A stretch of 64,000 bases of DNA, taken from positions 641 through 64,640 of the forward strand of contig NZ_JAKKUV010000012.1 in NCBI RefSeq assembly GCF_021864465.1, written 5' to 3'. Source of the DNA: Hyphobacterium sp. SN044. Its GTDB lineage: Bacteria; Pseudomonadota; Alphaproteobacteria; Caulobacterales; Maricaulaceae. The first letter of the stretch is position 1; every line of letters starts with the position of its first letter. Below, in pieces: positions 1-10,270 of the stretch. The translations under genes were made by a program, and so were the position numbers. The notes under the pieces were generated by a model, which had not been told where the DNA came from, ran no database searches, and was given only the letters and a program-made list of their open reading frames with translations.

Positions 1-1347
1 GGCCTCGGCGGTTTTCAGGGCGGTTTCAGCGGTTTCGGGGGCTTCGCCGAACATTTCGCTGCGATCGGCGCGTGCAGCTTCCGCGGTTTCGAGCTGGCGC
101 GTCAGCTTTTCGAGCCGCTGGCGGTGACTGTCGACCTCACGGCGTGCCGAATCGCGGGCAGCATGAAGCGCGGCCACGGCGCGGGAGGCGGCATCGAGCG
201 CCTCGTCCTTCTTGCGGCGGCGGGCCTCGGCATCGCTGCGCACGGCTTCGGCGCCGGCGAGCGCCTTTTCCTCGTGCGAGGCGGCGTCTTCGAGGGCCTT
301 TACCTCGGCGGCGGCGCGTTCGGCGGCGGCCAGCGCATCCTCGTGCAGCGCGCCTTCGCGCTCAATCGAGGAAGCCAGGTCCTTCAGACGCGATTCGAGG
401 GCTTCAATATTGCGGCTGATGTCAGCGGCATCGCGCTGGAACGTGTCGCGCTCGCGTTCCAGGCGCCGAAGGGCCGCGCTCGCCTCAGCCTCGGCGGTGC
501 GGGCGGGTTCGAGCGATGCGCCAGCGGCTTCGGCCGCCGACGAGGCGGCGGCAGCCTTTCGAATCGCTTCCTCGGCGGCCGACCGGGTTTCGGCCATGCG
601 CGCTTCGGCGGTGTTCACCGCGTCGCGGGCGTCCTGCCAGCGCTTCAGCCACAGGGCGGCTTCGAGCGCGCGGATGTCGCCGGAGAGATTGCGATAGCGG
701 GCGGCCTGGCGTGCCTGTCGCTGCAGCGCTTCGTGGCGCGCTTCGAGGTCGTCGATCACGTCCTGCAGCCGATCGAGATTCGATTCGGCACCTTTCAGGC
801 GCAGTTCCGATTCATGGCGGCGGGCGCGCAGGCCAGCGACCCCGGCGGCCTCTTCCAGAACCCGGCGGCGGTTTTCCGGCTTGGCGGCAATCAGTTCGCT
901 GATCTGGCCCTGGCGGACCAGGGCCGGGGAGTTCGCGCCGGTCGAAGCATCGGCAAAGAGCAGCTGGACGTCCTTGGCGCGGACCTCCTCGCCATTGACC
1001 TTGTAGAGTGAGCCGGCGCCGCGCGTGATGCGGCGGATGACTTCCAGCGAGGCGCTGTCATTGAAGCGGGCGGGCGCGGTGCGGTCGGAATTGTCGACAT
1101 TCAGGACGACTTCGGCGCGGTCGCGCGAGGGGCGGGCGTCGGTGCCGGAGAAGATCACGTCTTCCATGCCGGCGCCGCGCAGCGACTTGGCCGACGTCGC
1201 GCCCATCACCCAGCGCAGGGCTTCGAGCAGGTTCGACTTGCCGCACCCGTTGGGCCCGATAATCCCCGTCAGGCCCGGCTCGATGCGCAGCTCGGCCGGG
1301 TCCACGAAGGACTTGAATCCAATGAGTTTGAGTGCCGTGAATTTCAC
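1..1347 (-). CDS. smc: Chromosome segregation ATPase Smc (N-terminal part, cut by window edge)
   Basis: N-terminal 449 codons of the SMC condensin ATPase, which compacts and segregates the chromosome together with ScpA/ScpB. The reading starts at a GTG (1347-1345) with the typical SMC opening MKFTALKLIGFKSF. The Walker A loop GPNGCGKS is at residues 31-38. It is followed by the R-loop/Q-loop region and, from about residue 165, a long Ala/Glu/Arg-rich heptad coiled coil that runs off the window. The hinge, second coil and C-terminal Walker B/signature half lie outside. It is the last visible gene of a minus-strand run DUF721-DsbA-DsbA-smc, 68 nt after the second DsbA gene, with a stem-loop in the gap. 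The frame is open to base 1, so the truncation is only from the window edge. Confidence 0.95.
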   Translation of the reverse strand, partial: MKFTALKLIGFKSFVDPAELRIEPGLTGIIGPNGCGKSNLLEALRWVMGATSAKSLRGAGMEDVIFSGTDARPSRDRAEVVLNVDNSDRTAPARFNDSASLEVIRRITRGAGSLYKVNGEEVRAKDVQLLFADASTGANSPALVRQGQISELIAAKPENRRRVLEEAAGVAGLRARRHESELRLKGAESNLDRLQDVIDDLEARHEALQRQARQAARYRNLSGDIRALEAALWLKRWQDARDAVNTAEARMAETRSAAEEAIRKAAAASSAAEAAGASLEPARTAEAEASAALRRLERERDTFQRDAADISRNIEALESRLKDLASSIEREGALHEDALAAAERAAAEVKALEDAASHEEKALAGAEAVRSDAEARRRKKDEALDAASRAVAALHAARDSARREVDSHRQRLEKLTRQLETAEAARADRSEMFGEAPETAETALKTAEA

Positions 1348-1366
1348 GGTGCCTCCGCCGGACCCC

Positions 1367-1388
1367 GGACGGATGTCACCATCCGTCC
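1367..1388. repeat. Intercistronic stem-loop between dsbA-like gene and smc
   Basis: A perfect 9-bp inverted repeat, GGACGGATG / CATCCGTCC, with a 4-nt loop. It sits in the 68-nt gap between the second DsbA gene and the smc GTG. There is no T-run on either side, so it does not look like an intrinsic terminator. It could stabilise or separate the two cistrons; function is inference. Confidence 0.5.
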
Positions 1389-1415
1389 CTCACGCATCAC
1401 TACCCCTGGCGGATG

Positions 1416-2153
1416 TCATTCCCCCGCCTGATTCAGGTAATGAAGAATGATTCGGCGGAATGTGTCTGCACCGCCGTCCGTCGGGAGAAGATCGCCGTCG
1501 ATTCGCAGCGGCTCGCCTTCCGCGTACCAGACCCAGCCCTGACCCTCCGGCGAAGCGCCGGAATTGACCATCACGCCGTTGAAAAAGAAGGTTGGCGTTC
1601 CGCCAACGCCATCTTCCACCGCCTGTTCATGCTCGGCCAGAACGGCCTGAAGCACGTCCTGATTCTCGAGGCAGGCATCGAAGGCCGCCTCATCCATGCC
1701 GAGCGCAGCGGCGATCTGGAGATATTGCTCGCGCGGCCCGCCATCGCGTGCGGCCTCGAAGATGGCGTGCTGTTCCTCGAACAGCAGGTGGATGGCGTCG
1801 AAGTAAAGGTCCGGGTCGGCACAGCGTGCGGTCATGAAACCGGCCATCGCAAGGCGCGGCTCGCCGGTCAGCATTTCCCGCAGGACGAAACGGACCTCGC
1901 CGGTCGAAATGAACTCATCCGAGACCATCGCCCAGTTGTCTTCATACCAGTGGGCGCAGTGGCCGCAGGCGACCGAGGCGTATTCGATCATCAGGAGCGG
2001 AGCATCGGGCTCGCCGAGCGTCCATTCCCCTTCGCGTTCGAGGCCGGGATCGCTCGCGGGCGCGGCGGCTTCGTCCTGGGCGAGAGCCGGGGCGGCAAAG
2101 ACGACGGCCCCGGCGATCACTGCGATCCTGAGAAGCTTATTCACCGGTTTCAC
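1416..2153 (-). CDS. Periplasmic DsbA-family thiol:disulfide oxidoreductase
   Basis: A 245-residue secreted thioredoxin-fold protein expected to introduce or shuffle disulfides in periplasmic proteins. A Sec signal peptide occupies residues 1-25 (hydrophobic core, then APALA before Gln). The active site CGHC is at residues 63-66, and the cis-Pro loop appears as GGTPTFFF near residue 185. The helical insert expected of DsbA lies between them. Its start overlaps the 3' end of the upstream DsbA paralogue by 17 nt, indicating translational coupling. It is not a classical CPHC DsbA, so it could act on a restricted substrate set, possibly with the neighbouring lipoprotein paralogue. The family call is firm; the substrate is unknown. 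Confidence 0.88.
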   Translation of the reverse strand: MKPVNKLLRIAVIAGAVVFAAPALAQDEAAAPASDPGLEREGEWTLGEPDAPLLMIEYASVACGHCAHWYEDNWAMVSDEFISTGEVRFVLREMLTGEPRLAMAGFMTARCADPDLYFDAIHLLFEEQHAIFEAARDGGPREQYLQIAAALGMDEAAFDACLENQDVLQAVLAEHEQAVEDGVGGTPTFFFNGVMVNSGASPEGQGWVWYAEGEPLRIDGDLLPTDGGADTFRRIILHYLNQAGE

Positions 2154-2937
2154 CTTCGCCTTCGGTTTCGCCGTTTCCGGCCGGAGCAGAGCCGCCCGCT
2201 TCGGCGAGCATGTAGTTCAGAAGGGTGCGGAAGGTGTCCTCGTCGACGCGGCCCGGAACCGGCTCGCCGTCGATCAGGATCAGTTCGTCTCCCCAGAAAT
2301 AGACGTTCTGGCCATTGGAGCGGCGCGCTTCGAGCATTTCGCCATTGATCACGAAGAGCGGGGTGGAGTTGATGCCGTCCTCGATCGCCTGATCGTGCGC
2401 ATCCCGCACGGACTGGCGGTGTTCCTCATTGTTCAGGCAGGCGTCGAACTCGGCCTCGCTCAATCCGGCGGTCCGTGCGACGGACAGAAGTTCGGCGCGG
2501 GCGCCGCCCGGCTGACGCGCGGACTGGAAGATCGCGATCTGCTGCTGGAAGAGCAGGTCGATCATGCCGAAATACTCATCGTCCGGCACGCAGCGCGTCA
2601 GCATGAAGCCGGCCATGGCGATCGGCGCGGAGCCGGTCAGCATTTCGCGCATGACGAAGCGGACTTCGCCGTCCTCGATGAATTCCTCACGGATCATCGG
2701 GAAGACTTCCTCGTGGAAGTCGCGGCAGTGCGGACAGGCGACGGACGAGTATTCCACAACCGTCAGCGGCGCGTCGGCGCTGCCGATGGCGCGGTCGCCG
2801 GCACGCTCGTACTCGGTGCGCGGACCGGACGTGCCAGAGGTATTGCCTGCGTCATTGCCTCCGCCGCAGGCGGCCAGAGCGGTGGTGGCGGCCAGCGCCG
2901 CGATCGTGAACAGCCGTCGATTGGCGAACATGGTCAT
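2137..2937 (-). CDS. DsbA-family lipoprotein (CPHC active site)
   Basis: A 266-residue thioredoxin-fold oxidoreductase predicted to be membrane-anchored. The N-terminus has a lipobox, LAAC with the lipidated Cys at residue 24, followed by a Gly/Asn/Ser-rich linker. The active-site motif CPHC is at residues 68-71, and the cis-Pro element reads NSTPLF near residue 193. The C-terminal tail is Gly/Glu-rich and probably disordered. It is paralogous to the next gene: both share the YSSVAC/YASVAC context, an REMLTG segment and similar length. The two overlap by 17 nt, suggesting tandem duplication. It lies 13 nt downstream of the DUF721 gene in the same minus-strand run. Which partner reoxidises it is not visible here. 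Confidence 0.87.
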   Translation of the reverse strand: MTMFANRRLFTIAALAATTALAACGGGNDAGNTSGTSGPRTEYERAGDRAIGSADAPLTVVEYSSVACPHCRDFHEEVFPMIREEFIEDGEVRFVMREMLTGSAPIAMAGFMLTRCVPDDEYFGMIDLLFQQQIAIFQSARQPGGARAELLSVARTAGLSEAEFDACLNNEEHRQSVRDAHDQAIEDGINSTPLFVINGEMLEARRSNGQNVYFWGDELILIDGEPVPGRVDEDTFRTLLNYMLAEAGGSAPAGNGETEGEGETGE

Positions 2938-2950
2938 GCTTCCTGTCCTG

Positions 2951-3469
2951 TCAGCTTTCGCGGGCGCGGACGCCGCGCCCGAATTTTTCCAGAGCGGAGT
3001 TTAGCCGGGCTTCCGGGTCCGTCTCCACCCCTTCTCGCACGGTTTCCGCTTTGTGTGGCGGTGTTGCGGCAGATGCCGCGGCGGGACGGTTCGGCCGGCC
3101 TTGCCGGATACGGATTTTCGTTGGAGCGGATTTACCAGCGAACTGGGCAACGCGCTGCAGGATGCGGCGCGATTCCGCCTCGATCACGGCGGCGGCCGGA
3201 CCGCGCGCAGTGACATAGAGCGTTCCGCCCCGGATCGAGTCCGGCGCGCACCATTGCGCCAGTGTCTCGCCGACGATTTCAGGCCAATGCCGGGCCAGCG
3301 CCTCGGCACCCGGCCCGAATTTCTCGGAAAGCGGTTTCAGGATCTTGCCTGCGGCCCGGCCCGCGCTCGGCGGACCGGCGAAGGCCGCCTTGCCGCGGCG
3401 CTGCGCCAGATAGCGCGCGGCGGCGGATTCGAGACTGACGGAACGGCGGGGCGGTTTCATGCGCGCCAT
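2951..3469 (-). CDS. DUF721 (DciA-like) protein
   Basis: 172 residues. The central segment (about residues 45-120) has the DUF721 pattern: HWPEIVGETLAQWCAP followed by GTLYVTARGPAAAVIEAES, a KH-like fold. DUF721 includes DciA, the DnaA-interacting loader of replicative helicase in many bacteria. The N-terminal extension is basic and Ala/Arg-rich and the C-terminal tail is charged, both common in this family. It is the first gene of the minus-strand DUF721-DsbA-DsbA-smc run and is divergent from mutY across only 39 nt, so both promoters must lie in or overlap that gap. A helicase-loading role is by family analogy only. Confidence 0.75.
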   Translation of the reverse strand: MARMKPPRRSVSLESAAARYLAQRRGKAAFAGPPSAGRAAGKILKPLSEKFGPGAEALARHWPEIVGETLAQWCAPDSIRGGTLYVTARGPAAAVIEAESRRILQRVAQFAGKSAPTKIRIRQGRPNRPAAASAATPPHKAETVREGVETDPEARLNSALEKFGRGVRARES

Positions 3470-3508
3470 CCTTGTCCGGGAGGGGGCATCCGCACAAGTT
3501 CTGCGGCA

Positions 3509-4555
3509 ATGACAAAGCTGTCACGCGACACGATCACGCGCCTGCGCCGCGAATTGCTGGACTGGTATGACCGGTCCGGGCGGATTTTGCCGTGGCGGAT
3601 CCGGCCCGACGACCGGGACGTCGGACGCGTGGCTGATCCCTATGCGGTCTGGCTGTCGGAGATCATGCTGCAGCAGACGACCGTGCCGCACGCGACGCCC
3701 TACTGGCACCGCTTCCTCGACCGCTGGCCGAGTGTGGAAGCACTGGCCGCTGCACCCGACGACGATGTGCTGACCGAATGGGCGGGGCTCGGATATTACG
3801 CGCGTGCTCGAAATCTGATCGCCTGTGCCCGTCAGGTGGCGGAGCAGGGCGGACGGTTTCCCGACACGCTCGAGGGGTTGAAGGCACTCCCCGGGATCGG
3901 CGACTACACGGCCAATGCCATTCTGGCCGCCGCCTTCGACAAGCCGTCGAGCGTCGTCGACGGGAATGTCGAACGGGTGATGACGCGCGTCTTCCGGATC
4001 GAGACGCCGCTGCCCAAGGCCAAGCCGGAAATCACCGAGATCGCCGCGGAAATCGCCGACCCGGACCGGCCCGGCGACTATGCGCAGGCGATCATGGACC
4101 TGGGCGCGACAATCTGCACGCCGCGCTCACCGGCCTGCGGCCTTTGTCCGTGGCGCCCCGATTGCGCGGCGCAGTCCGCCGGGGTTCAGACGGACTACCC
4201 GAAAAAGATCGCGAAGAAGGCGAAGCCGGTCCGGCGCGGGATCGTCTGGCGGATCGAGCGCGACGGGAAGGTCTGGCTGCGCAAGCGGCCGGAAACCGGC
4301 CTGCTCGGCGGCATGATGGAAGTTCCGGGCTCTGTCTGGTCAACCGAGACACCTGAGGCGGATCCGCCCTTAGAGGCCGACTGGGACGCCCTGCCGGAGG
4401 TCCGGCACGTCTTCACGCATTTCGCGCTGACGCTTGAGGTGCGCCGGGCGGACGCACCGGACGGTTGGGAACCCGGCGAGGGCGTGTGGGCGGATCTGGA
4501 CGCGCTCGGCCGCTATGCGCTGCCGAGCGTGTTCCGGAAAGTGCTGGTGCTTTGA
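3509..4555 (+). CDS. mutY: A/G-specific adenine DNA glycosylase MutY
   Basis: 348-residue base-excision repair enzyme that removes adenine mispaired with 8-oxoguanine. The catalytic Glu is in SEIMLQQT (E51). The helix-hairpin-helix is ALPGIGDYTANAIL (about 126-139) and the catalytic Asp is in VVDGNVERV (D151). The Fe-S ligands are C203, C210, C213 and C219 with the expected 6-2-5 spacing. A C-terminal Nudix-like 8-oxoG recognition domain follows (about 235-348). The open frame extends upstream to 3053, but homology begins at the ATG at 3509, giving the usual family length. It is divergent from the DUF721 gene and convergent with ccrM, with a large stem-loop in between. Confidence 0.95.
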   Translation: MTKLSRDTITRLRRELLDWYDRSGRILPWRIRPDDRDVGRVADPYAVWLSEIMLQQTTVPHATPYWHRFLDRWPSVEALAAAPDDDVLTEWAGLGYYARARNLIACARQVAEQGGRFPDTLEGLKALPGIGDYTANAILAAAFDKPSSVVDGNVERVMTRVFRIETPLPKAKPEITEIAAEIADPDRPGDYAQAIMDLGATICTPRSPACGLCPWRPDCAAQSAGVQTDYPKKIAKKAKPVRRGIVWRIERDGKVWLRKRPETGLLGGMMEVPGSVWSTETPEADPPLEADWDALPEVRHVFTHFALTLEVRRADAPDGWEPGEGVWADLDALGRYALPSVFRKVLVL

Positions 4556-4584
4556 TTTCTTCGTCATTCGAGGTTCGCTTTTCG

Positions 4585-4635
4585 GGCACCTCAGGATCAG
4601 GAAATCAACAGACTTGACCCTGATGCTGAGGTGCC
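4585..4635. repeat. Long imperfect palindrome between convergent mutY and ccrM
   Basis: Two 17-nt arms (4585-4601 and 4619-4635) pair with one mismatch around a 17-nt loop. Flanking copies of CGAGGTTCGC occur at about 4569 and 4659. It resembles the interspersed palindromes common in alphaproteobacterial intergenic regions. Its position between two convergent stop codons would suit transcript-end protection or bidirectional termination, although no clear T-run is present. Confidence 0.65.
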
Positions 4636-4668
4636 GCCGTCAGGCGGCCTCGAAGTACGAGGTTCGCA

Positions 4669-6423
<1,755 letters not shown>

Positions 6424-6447
6424 TCACTCCAGCACAGAGGCGGCGGG

Positions 6448-7380
6448 TCACCGCTCCGGCGGCCAGGGCCTGTCCGGACTTTCTGGCGTTGGCGGGTTTG
6501 AGATCGCCTGCTCCGGCCCGGCTGCGTCTGCCTCGCCTTTCGGCGGCTTCCGGCGGATACCGACGGTGATCAGCTTCAGCCAGAAAAAGATCGCGCCGAT
6601 CGGTATGGCCGCAAGCAGGAAGGCGGGTTCGACCTCGGCGGCCCGCGAATAGCCACCGCCGAGAAAGCTGAGCTCGAAGAGCTGATAGTGAGTGATGGCG
6701 CCCGACTGACGAACCGCGGGTGCGAGCATCTCCCAGCCGCCGGTTGTCCAGTTCAGCTGGAAGACGGGGTAGCAGGCGAACAGGATGAAGAGCGTCCACA
6801 GGATGCGCCGTTTCACGCGTTTCAGCCGGTACATGGCGATCAGGGTCAGGATCACGAAGACCGGCACGCCGATCGCCGCGGCGAGGAAAATCTGGTGCGC
6901 ACGCGTCAGGGTTTCGGGGGAGGCGTAGGCCGCAGGATCATAGAGGACGACCCGCAATGTGGTGATCCGCAGCGGTTCGTCATTCTCTGCATAAAGCTGC
7001 TGGATCAGTCCGTACTTGTCATCGCCGTAAACCAGCAGGACCACGGCCGTGCGCCGGCGGCTTTCGACATTGCCATCGCTCGAAACTCTCAGATTGTTCG
7101 AGAACTGATAGCCGATCAGGCCGCGGCGGTCGGGGGGGCCGTCGGGCAGGATAGCGAGGATTTCGGCAAATCCGCCATCGATCGAGGCGGCCGGGATGAC
7201 CGGGTGGAGCAATGGCCGCACCGGTTCCAGGTCACCGGCGATGGCGGCATCGGTTGCCAGATCGACGATCGCCCGGGTTTCCTCGTCGATCATCCGCTCG
7301 GCGGCTTGAGACTGCAGTGCTTCGCAGGCACTCAGAAATCCGCACGCCAACAGAACCAGAAATATGCGCATCATCCCCAA
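6448..7380 (-). CDS. Membrane-anchored lipoprotein-like protein of unknown function
   Basis: 310 residues, not recognised as a named family. The N-terminus has a signal sequence ending in a lipobox-like LSAC (Cys 19). A soluble region of about 140 residues follows, containing a conserved-looking [20 protein letters not shown] segment. There are then three predicted membrane spans: roughly residues 166-184 ([19 protein letters not shown]), 193-208, and 261-282. The C-terminus is a Pro/Glu-rich cytoplasmic tail. It lies between rnhB (59 nt away) and a divergent integral membrane protein gene. The amino-terminal domain may sense or bind something outside the inner membrane. That is inference, and no function is assigned. 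Confidence 0.7.
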   Translation of the reverse strand: MGMMRIFLVLLACGFLSACEALQSQAAERMIDEETRAIVDLATDAAIAGDLEPVRPLLHPVIPAASIDGGFAEILAILPDGPPDRRGLIGYQFSNNLRVSSDGNVESRRRTAVVLLVYGDDKYGLIQQLYAENDEPLRITTLRVVLYDPAAYASPETLTRAHQIFLAAAIGVPVFVILTLIAMYRLKRVKRRILWTLFILFACYPVFQLNWTTGGWEMLAPAVRQSGAITHYQLFELSFLGGGYSRAAEVEPAFLLAAIPIGAIFFWLKLITVGIRRKPPKGEADAAGPEQAISNPPTPESPDRPWPPER

Positions 7381-7486
7381 CCCCCACAGATAAAACTGCC
7401 TGCATTGAAGACGTTGCGCAATTTCAAATTTAATTCTGCCCGGTGCTATATCGGGCCAGGACGGTGATCGGACCGGGAGTGGTCGA

Positions 7487-8065
7487 ATGCATCAAACGCA
7501 CGCAGATACGCATCGCCTCGACACGATCCTTCGCGTGACCGGATGGGGCGGGGCCATCACGCTGCTGCTCTTGCCGCTGATCGCGATGCAGTTCACCGAC
7601 GAGGTCAACTGGACGCCGGGCGACTTTCTCGCCGCGGCCTTCCTGCTCGGTGCCACGGGCGTTGCCATGGAAGCGATCTTCCGGAAGTCGGCGAACTGGA
7701 CCTACCGGATCGCGGGCGGGATTGCCGCGGGGGCGGGCCTGCTTCTCGTCTGGTCGGTGTTGGCGGTCGGGATCATCGGCGCGGAAAGCGATCCGGTGAA
7801 CCTCCTGTTCGCCGCGGTGTTCGCGGTGCTGGCAGGCGGGGCGGTCATCGTCCGGCTGGAAGCCGACGGAATGGCGCGGACTCTGATCGCGGCGGCGGTC
7901 GTTCAGGCGATCATCACGGGCATCGCGCTGGCGGTCGGATACGGCGCGGAAACGGGCCATGAGCTGATCGAGGTGCTGGGGGCGAACGGCGTCTTCATCC
8001 TCGCCTTCCTGCTTTCGGCCGGCCTATTCCGGATCGCGGCCAGGGCTCAGAACAGCGCGGCCTGA
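7487..8065 (+). CDS. Small integral membrane protein (about 5-6 spans), unknown function
   Basis: 192 residues, almost entirely hydrophobic. Predicted spans lie near residues 20-34, 46-60, 73-97, 105-122, 128-148 and 166-184, with short loops and His-rich residues at the very N-terminus (HQTHADTHR). No catalytic motif is seen. Similar small proteins without assigned function are common in alphaproteobacteria. The gene is divergent from the lipoprotein-like gene and its last 19 nt overlap the end of the convergent radical SAM gene. The start at 7487 is the first ATG that leaves room for a promoter in the 106-nt divergent gap. Confidence 0.7.
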   Translation: MHQTHADTHRLDTILRVTGWGGAITLLLLPLIAMQFTDEVNWTPGDFLAAAFLLGATGVAMEAIFRKSANWTYRIAGGIAAGAGLLLVWSVLAVGIIGAESDPVNLLFAAVFAVLAGGAVIVRLEADGMARTLIAAAVVQAIITGIALAVGYGAETGHELIEVLGANGVFILAFLLSAGLFRIAARAQNSAA

Positions 8066-9216
8066 TTTTTCGAGCCGAGCGGGCGCTGGAAGAGATCGAC
8101 GCGCAGGCCGGGGGCGGGGCGGTTCAGGCCGATGCGCTCCACGGTCGCGCGGAAGCGGCGGGCGATGATCTGGGCATAGGGGCCGTCGCCGCGCTGGCGC
8201 TTGCCCCAGCTGGAATCGTATTCCTTCCCGCCGCGCGTCTGGCGGATCAGGCTCATCACATGGCTGGCGGAATCCGGGCGCGTTGTCGCCAGCCATTCCT
8301 TGAACAGGTCCTTGATCTCCTGCGGCAGGCGCAGCAGCACATAGCCCGCGCTCTTTGCGCCCGCCTCGGCGGCGGCTTCGAGGATCTTCTCCAGCTCCCG
8401 GTCGGTCAGCGCCGGGACGACCGGCGCGGCCATCACCGTCACCGGGATGCCCGCCTCGCTAAGACCGCGGATCGCGTCGAGCCGCTTGGCGGGTGTGGCG
8501 GCGCGGGGTTCCATGTCCCGCGCCAGGCGGCGGTCGAGCGTTGTCACCGAGATGGCCGCCCGGACGAGACCCTTCGCCGCCATGGGCGCGAGAATGTCGA
8601 GGTCGCGCAGGATCAGCGCCGACTTTGTGATCAGGCTGACCGGGTGATTGAAGCGGGCGAAGACCTTCAGGAGTTCGCGGGTGATCTGCTGCTCGCGCTC
8701 GATCGGCTGATAGCAGTCCGTATTGGCGCCGATCACGATGGGCTCGGGCCGGTATTTCGGGTGCAGGAAACGTTCTTCCAGAAGCTTCGGCGCGTCCGGC
8801 TTCACGAACAGGACGCTCTCGAAATCAAGGCCGGGCGAATAGCCCCAATAGGCGTGGCTGGGGCGGGCATAGCAATAGATGCAGCCATGCTCGCAGCCGC
8901 GATAGGGGTTGATCGACCAGTCGAAGGAAATGTCCGGACTGTCGTTCTTGTTCACGATCGTCCGGGACGTGTCCTTGATTGTGACGGTGCGCAGCTGGCG
9001 CGGGACGGCATCGTCTTCCCTCCAGCCGTCGTCGAACGGCTCATAGGCGAATTTCTCGTATCGCCCGGTGACGTTCGACCGCGCGCCGCGGCCACGGATC
9101 AAGGGCTGGGACGTGCCGGTGAAGAAGGCCGTGCCGCCGGCATCTTCCATGCGGGCGGGCGGGCCTTCCGCGTCGGGAAGGGGTTCGTAAACAGGGTCGT
9201 TCCGGTCCTCGCTCAT
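8047..9216 (-). CDS. PA0069-family radical SAM protein
   Basis: 389 residues. The radical-SAM cluster motif CEHGCIYC provides C108, C112 and C115, in the CxxxCxxC order preceded by INPYRG. The rest follows the PA0069/Rv2578c (COG1533, SplB-related) layout: ANTDCYQPIEREQQITR, LITKSALILRDLDIL, ISVTTLD, and a C-terminal LRLPQEIKDLFKEWL region. It should bind a [4Fe-4S] cluster and cleave S-adenosylmethionine. The substrate is not established for the family, and relation to spore photoproduct lyase suggests nucleic-acid chemistry. The N-terminal 90 residues form a family-specific extension. It overlaps the 3' end of the convergent membrane gene by 19 nt. Confidence 0.88.
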   Translation of the reverse strand: MSEDRNDPVYEPLPDAEGPPARMEDAGGTAFFTGTSQPLIRGRGARSNVTGRYEKFAYEPFDDGWREDDAVPRQLRTVTIKDTSRTIVNKNDSPDISFDWSINPYRGCEHGCIYCYARPSHAYWGYSPGLDFESVLFVKPDAPKLLEERFLHPKYRPEPIVIGANTDCYQPIEREQQITRELLKVFARFNHPVSLITKSALILRDLDILAPMAAKGLVRAAISVTTLDRRLARDMEPRAATPAKRLDAIRGLSEAGIPVTVMAAPVVPALTDRELEKILEAAAEAGAKSAGYVLLRLPQEIKDLFKEWLATTRPDSASHVMSLIRQTRGGKEYDSSWGKRQRGDGPYAQIIARRFRATVERIGLNRPAPGLRVDLFQRPLGSKNQAALF

Positions 9217-9276
9217 GGGCGAGGATAATGTTCCTAGAGAAGGAACAATACAAGAACAAAAATCAGGACGCCGATG

Positions 9277-9834
9277 TCAGATCGGCAGGCCGTAGCGGGT
9301 CGAGTATTCCGCCTCCAGCCGTTCCAGCGTGGCCCAGAAGGGCAGTTCGGCCTCGCCGGTCAGCACCGAGCGCAGCAGGTTGAGGTGGGCGTGCCACCCG
9401 GCCAGAACGCCAGCCTGGGAATCGACCTTGGCGAGATCGGTGTGGATCAGGATGAGGCGGACGCGGTCGCCGTCCTCCTCGAGCGAGAAGGTCACGTCGG
9501 ACCAGTCGTCATTGCCTTCTTCCCACTTGAACCGCAGCAGGCGCGGCGGGACGGCCTCGACGATCTCGGCTTTCGTCGGGATTTCGGAATTGCCTTGCTT
9601 CGCATATTTCTCCGGCGGCCGGTCGTCGGGCCCGGTCAGTTCGCCATTGCGGAAGATCAGCTCGGCCTTCCCCCCGGGCTTGAGGTCCATATGGCCCGCC
9701 GCCAGCCATTGCGCGCGCAGATCCGGTTCGACGAGATAGGCCCAGACCTTCTCGATCGGGCCGGGCAGGAGGCGTTCGAATCGCAGCGTGCCTGGCGGGG
9801 TGAAACTGCCATGGTCGAGATTCGTATCGGTCAT
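9277..9834 (-). CDS. SRPBCC (AHSA1-like) domain protein
   Basis: 185 residues with the START/Bet v1-like fold of the activator-of-Hsp90-ATPase homologue family. The sequence includes the typical IEKVWAYLVEPDLRAQWLAAG opening, the LRFKWEEG strand and the WHAHLNLL segment near the end. These small proteins form a hydrophobic pocket and are usually encoded with an ArsR-type repressor; ligands are mostly unknown. That is the arrangement here: its ATG overlaps the arsR stop by 4 nt, so the two are translationally coupled and probably controlled by the operator in front of arsR. A stress or xenobiotic role is possible but not shown. Confidence 0.85.
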   Translation of the reverse strand: MTDTNLDHGSFTPPGTLRFERLLPGPIEKVWAYLVEPDLRAQWLAAGHMDLKPGGKAELIFRNGELTGPDDRPPEKYAKQGNSEIPTKAEIVEAVPPRLLRFKWEEGNDDWSDVTFSLEEDGDRVRLILIHTDLAKVDSQAGVLAGWHAHLNLLRSVLTGEAELPFWATLERLEAEYSTRYGLPI

Positions 9835-10151
9835 TGCCTCGGTTCCTCGCTGAGCAGGGCTTCCAGCCGGTCGAGCCGGCCATTCCAGAGCGCACGTTTC
9901 CCGGTGATCCAGCGCGCGAGCGCGTCCAGAGGTTCCGGGGAAAAGGCGATGCGATGCTCCTTGCCTTCCCTCCGGCGGGTCACGAGCCCGGCGTCTTCCA
10001 GCACGCGGATGTGTTTCGACACGGCGTTCAGCGACATCTCGAAGGGTTCGGCGATCTCCGTGACGCGCGCCTCGCCGCGCATCAGCCCGTCGAGAATGGC
10101 GCGGCGCGTGGGATCGGACAGGGCGTTGAAGATCGTGTCGAGCGCTTGCAT
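9831..10151 (-). CDS. ArsR-family winged-helix transcriptional repressor
   Basis: 106-residue ArsR/SmtB-type regulator. It opens with IFNALSDPTRRAILDGL and has a winged helix in which EMSLNAVSKHIRVLEDAG is the recognition region, followed by the wing VTRRREGKEHRIAF. There are no Cys pairs for metal sensing, so it belongs to the non-metal branch usually paired with SRPBCC proteins. The frame is open further upstream, but homology starts at the ATG at 10151. A 24-nt palindrome begins 5 nt upstream of that ATG and is the likely autoregulatory operator. The 4-nt overlap with the SRPBCC gene supports a two-gene operon. Confidence 0.88.
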   Translation of the reverse strand: MQALDTIFNALSDPTRRAILDGLMRGEARVTEIAEPFEMSLNAVSKHIRVLEDAGLVTRRREGKEHRIAFSPEPLDALARWITGKRALWNGRLDRLEALLSEEPRQ

Positions 10152-10155
10152 GCCA

Positions 10156-10179
10156 TCATTCAACTTAATGGTTGAATGA
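10156..10179. promoter_or_regulatory. Palindromic operator in front of arsR-SRPBCC
   Basis: A perfect 9-bp inverted repeat, TCATTCAAC / GTTGAATGA, with a 6-nt spacer, placed directly upstream of the arsR start codon. ArsR-family dimers bind such dyads, and its position over the ribosome-binding region suits autorepression. Binding is inferred from symmetry and context. Confidence 0.6.
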
Positions 10180-10270
10180 AAGTCAAGACCTGGCTTGGAA
10201 TCCCTCTCGCCGCAGAAAAATTTCAGGCGTATGGAGTCGCCGTTCTCTTTTTTGGGGGAGGGCTCTCCAC

